Both the position numbers and the translations under genes were made by a program. Below the pieces are notes generated by a model, which had not been told where the DNA came from, did no database searches, and saw only the letters and a program-made list of their open reading frames with translations. Positions 5,300 through 5,467 of a DNA stretch of 5,467 bases are shown piece after piece. The stretch spans positions 1-5,467 of the forward strand of contig JAUILB010000212.1 of assembly GCA_030432815.1 (NCBI GenBank), given 5' to 3'. Positions within the stretch are counted from its first letter, which is position 1. Each line of letters opens with the position of its first letter. The stretch comes from Alphaproteobacteria bacterium. GTDB taxonomy: Bacteria; Pseudomonadota; Alphaproteobacteria; Sphingomonadales; Emcibacteraceae.

Positions 5300-5339
5300 C
5301 CCTTTTTTTATCATGGCGGTAAACTATGGTGATAAAGGG
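5300..5339 (+). promoter_or_regulatory. Leader hairpin that can mask the ribosome binding site of the transporter gene
   Basis: CCC-T7-ATCA (5300-5313) can pair with TGATAAAGGG (5330-5339) around a 16-nt loop, leaving four T bulged. The core TTTATCA/TGATAAA is seven continuous pairs. The right arm contains most of AAAGGGA (5334-5340), the Shine-Dalgarno of the gene starting at 5347. The T-run is in the left arm, so this is not a normal terminator on either strand. It could act as a translational switch, or be a chance pairing of AT-rich sequence. Confidence 0.3.
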
Positions 5340-5346
5340 ATATTTC

Positions 5347-5467
5347 ATGAGCAGTAATGAGCAAAATAGCACCAGTGTTACAGATGTAAAGCAGCTTGGG
5401 CTGTGGGCTTCAATCGCAAGTCTTTCATATGTTTTCTGGATATGCGGTGGCATGGAAATGGTGGAGC
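5347..5467 (+). CDS. N-terminus of a POT/MFS-type (oligopeptide-like) transporter; truncated at window edge
   Basis: Forty codons are visible before the window ends in an open frame. After a polar N-terminus (about 15 residues) the sequence runs 'LGLWASIASLSYVFWICGGMEMVE', the start of transmembrane helix 1. EMVE (37-40) plus a next codon beginning with C fits the ExxER motif of proton-coupled oligopeptide transporters (ExxERFxYYG), which in that family couples proton movement to uptake. I recall alphaproteobacterial MFS proteins with 'FWICGGMEMVERLAYYG', which supports the call. The start is fixed by AAAGGGA (5334-5340), 6 nt upstream of the ATG. It lies 62 bp after cca on the same strand and could be read from the same mRNA; no strong promoter is visible between them. 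The substrate is unknown and the rest of the protein is outside the window. Confidence 0.7.
   Translation, partial: MSSNEQNSTSVTDVKQLGLWASIASLSYVFWICGGMEMVE

Noticed and set aside
5300..5339. Terminator after cca
   Set aside because: The T-run forms the left arm of the stem and does not follow it, and the minus strand has no T-run after the stem either.

Overview
The window looks like a piece of an alphaproteobacterial chromosome with a fairly AT-rich composition. The lineage call rests on the order DUF1285 protein - CoA-type Nudix hydrolase - CCA tRNA nucleotidyltransferase, on the style of the OprP-like porin and of the MFS/POT-like transporter start, and on a C-rich anti-Shine-Dalgarno small RNA candidate of a kind known from alphaproteobacteria. 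I cannot name the genus. A low-GC marine-type group is plausible but is only a guess. There are no insertion sequences, CRISPR arrays, tRNAs or rRNAs, and nothing suggests a mobile island.

Layout. Positions 1-281 (minus strand) hold the 5' part of a secreted protein gene, probably an outer-membrane beta-barrel 'transporter' family member, cut by the window edge. Positions 282-817 form a long, very AT-rich divergent intergenic region. It contains a candidate ~50-nt small RNA on the minus strand (about 481 to 432) with its own promoter and terminator. It also holds an inverted/direct repeat cluster (362-412), two further plus-strand hairpins (560-590 and 693-729), and the presumed promoter and operator of the next gene. 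Positions 818-2164 encode an OprP/OprO-type porin, followed by an AT-rich candidate terminator. Positions 2291-2773 encode a YhbS-like GNAT acetyltransferase.

Positions 2836-5284 form a tight, probably co-transcribed block: a DUF1285 protein, a NudL-like Nudix CoA pyrophosphatase, and CCA-adding tRNA nucleotidyltransferase. The last two genes overlap. Position 5347 to the right edge is the start of a POT/MFS-like transporter, recognisable by the beginning of its ExxER motif. Its ribosome binding site can pair with an upstream CCC-T7 tract.

How it fits together. The right half is mostly housekeeping (tRNA 3'-end maturation, CoA/nucleotide clean-up, acetylation). The left half is about the cell envelope: two divergent outer-membrane protein genes are separated by a regulatory region. 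The most interesting element is the small RNA candidate there, which carries the anti-SD hexamer UUCCUC twice, once near its 5' end and once in its terminator loop. It is a plausible translational repressor, but its targets are unknown and all of this is inferred from sequence alone.
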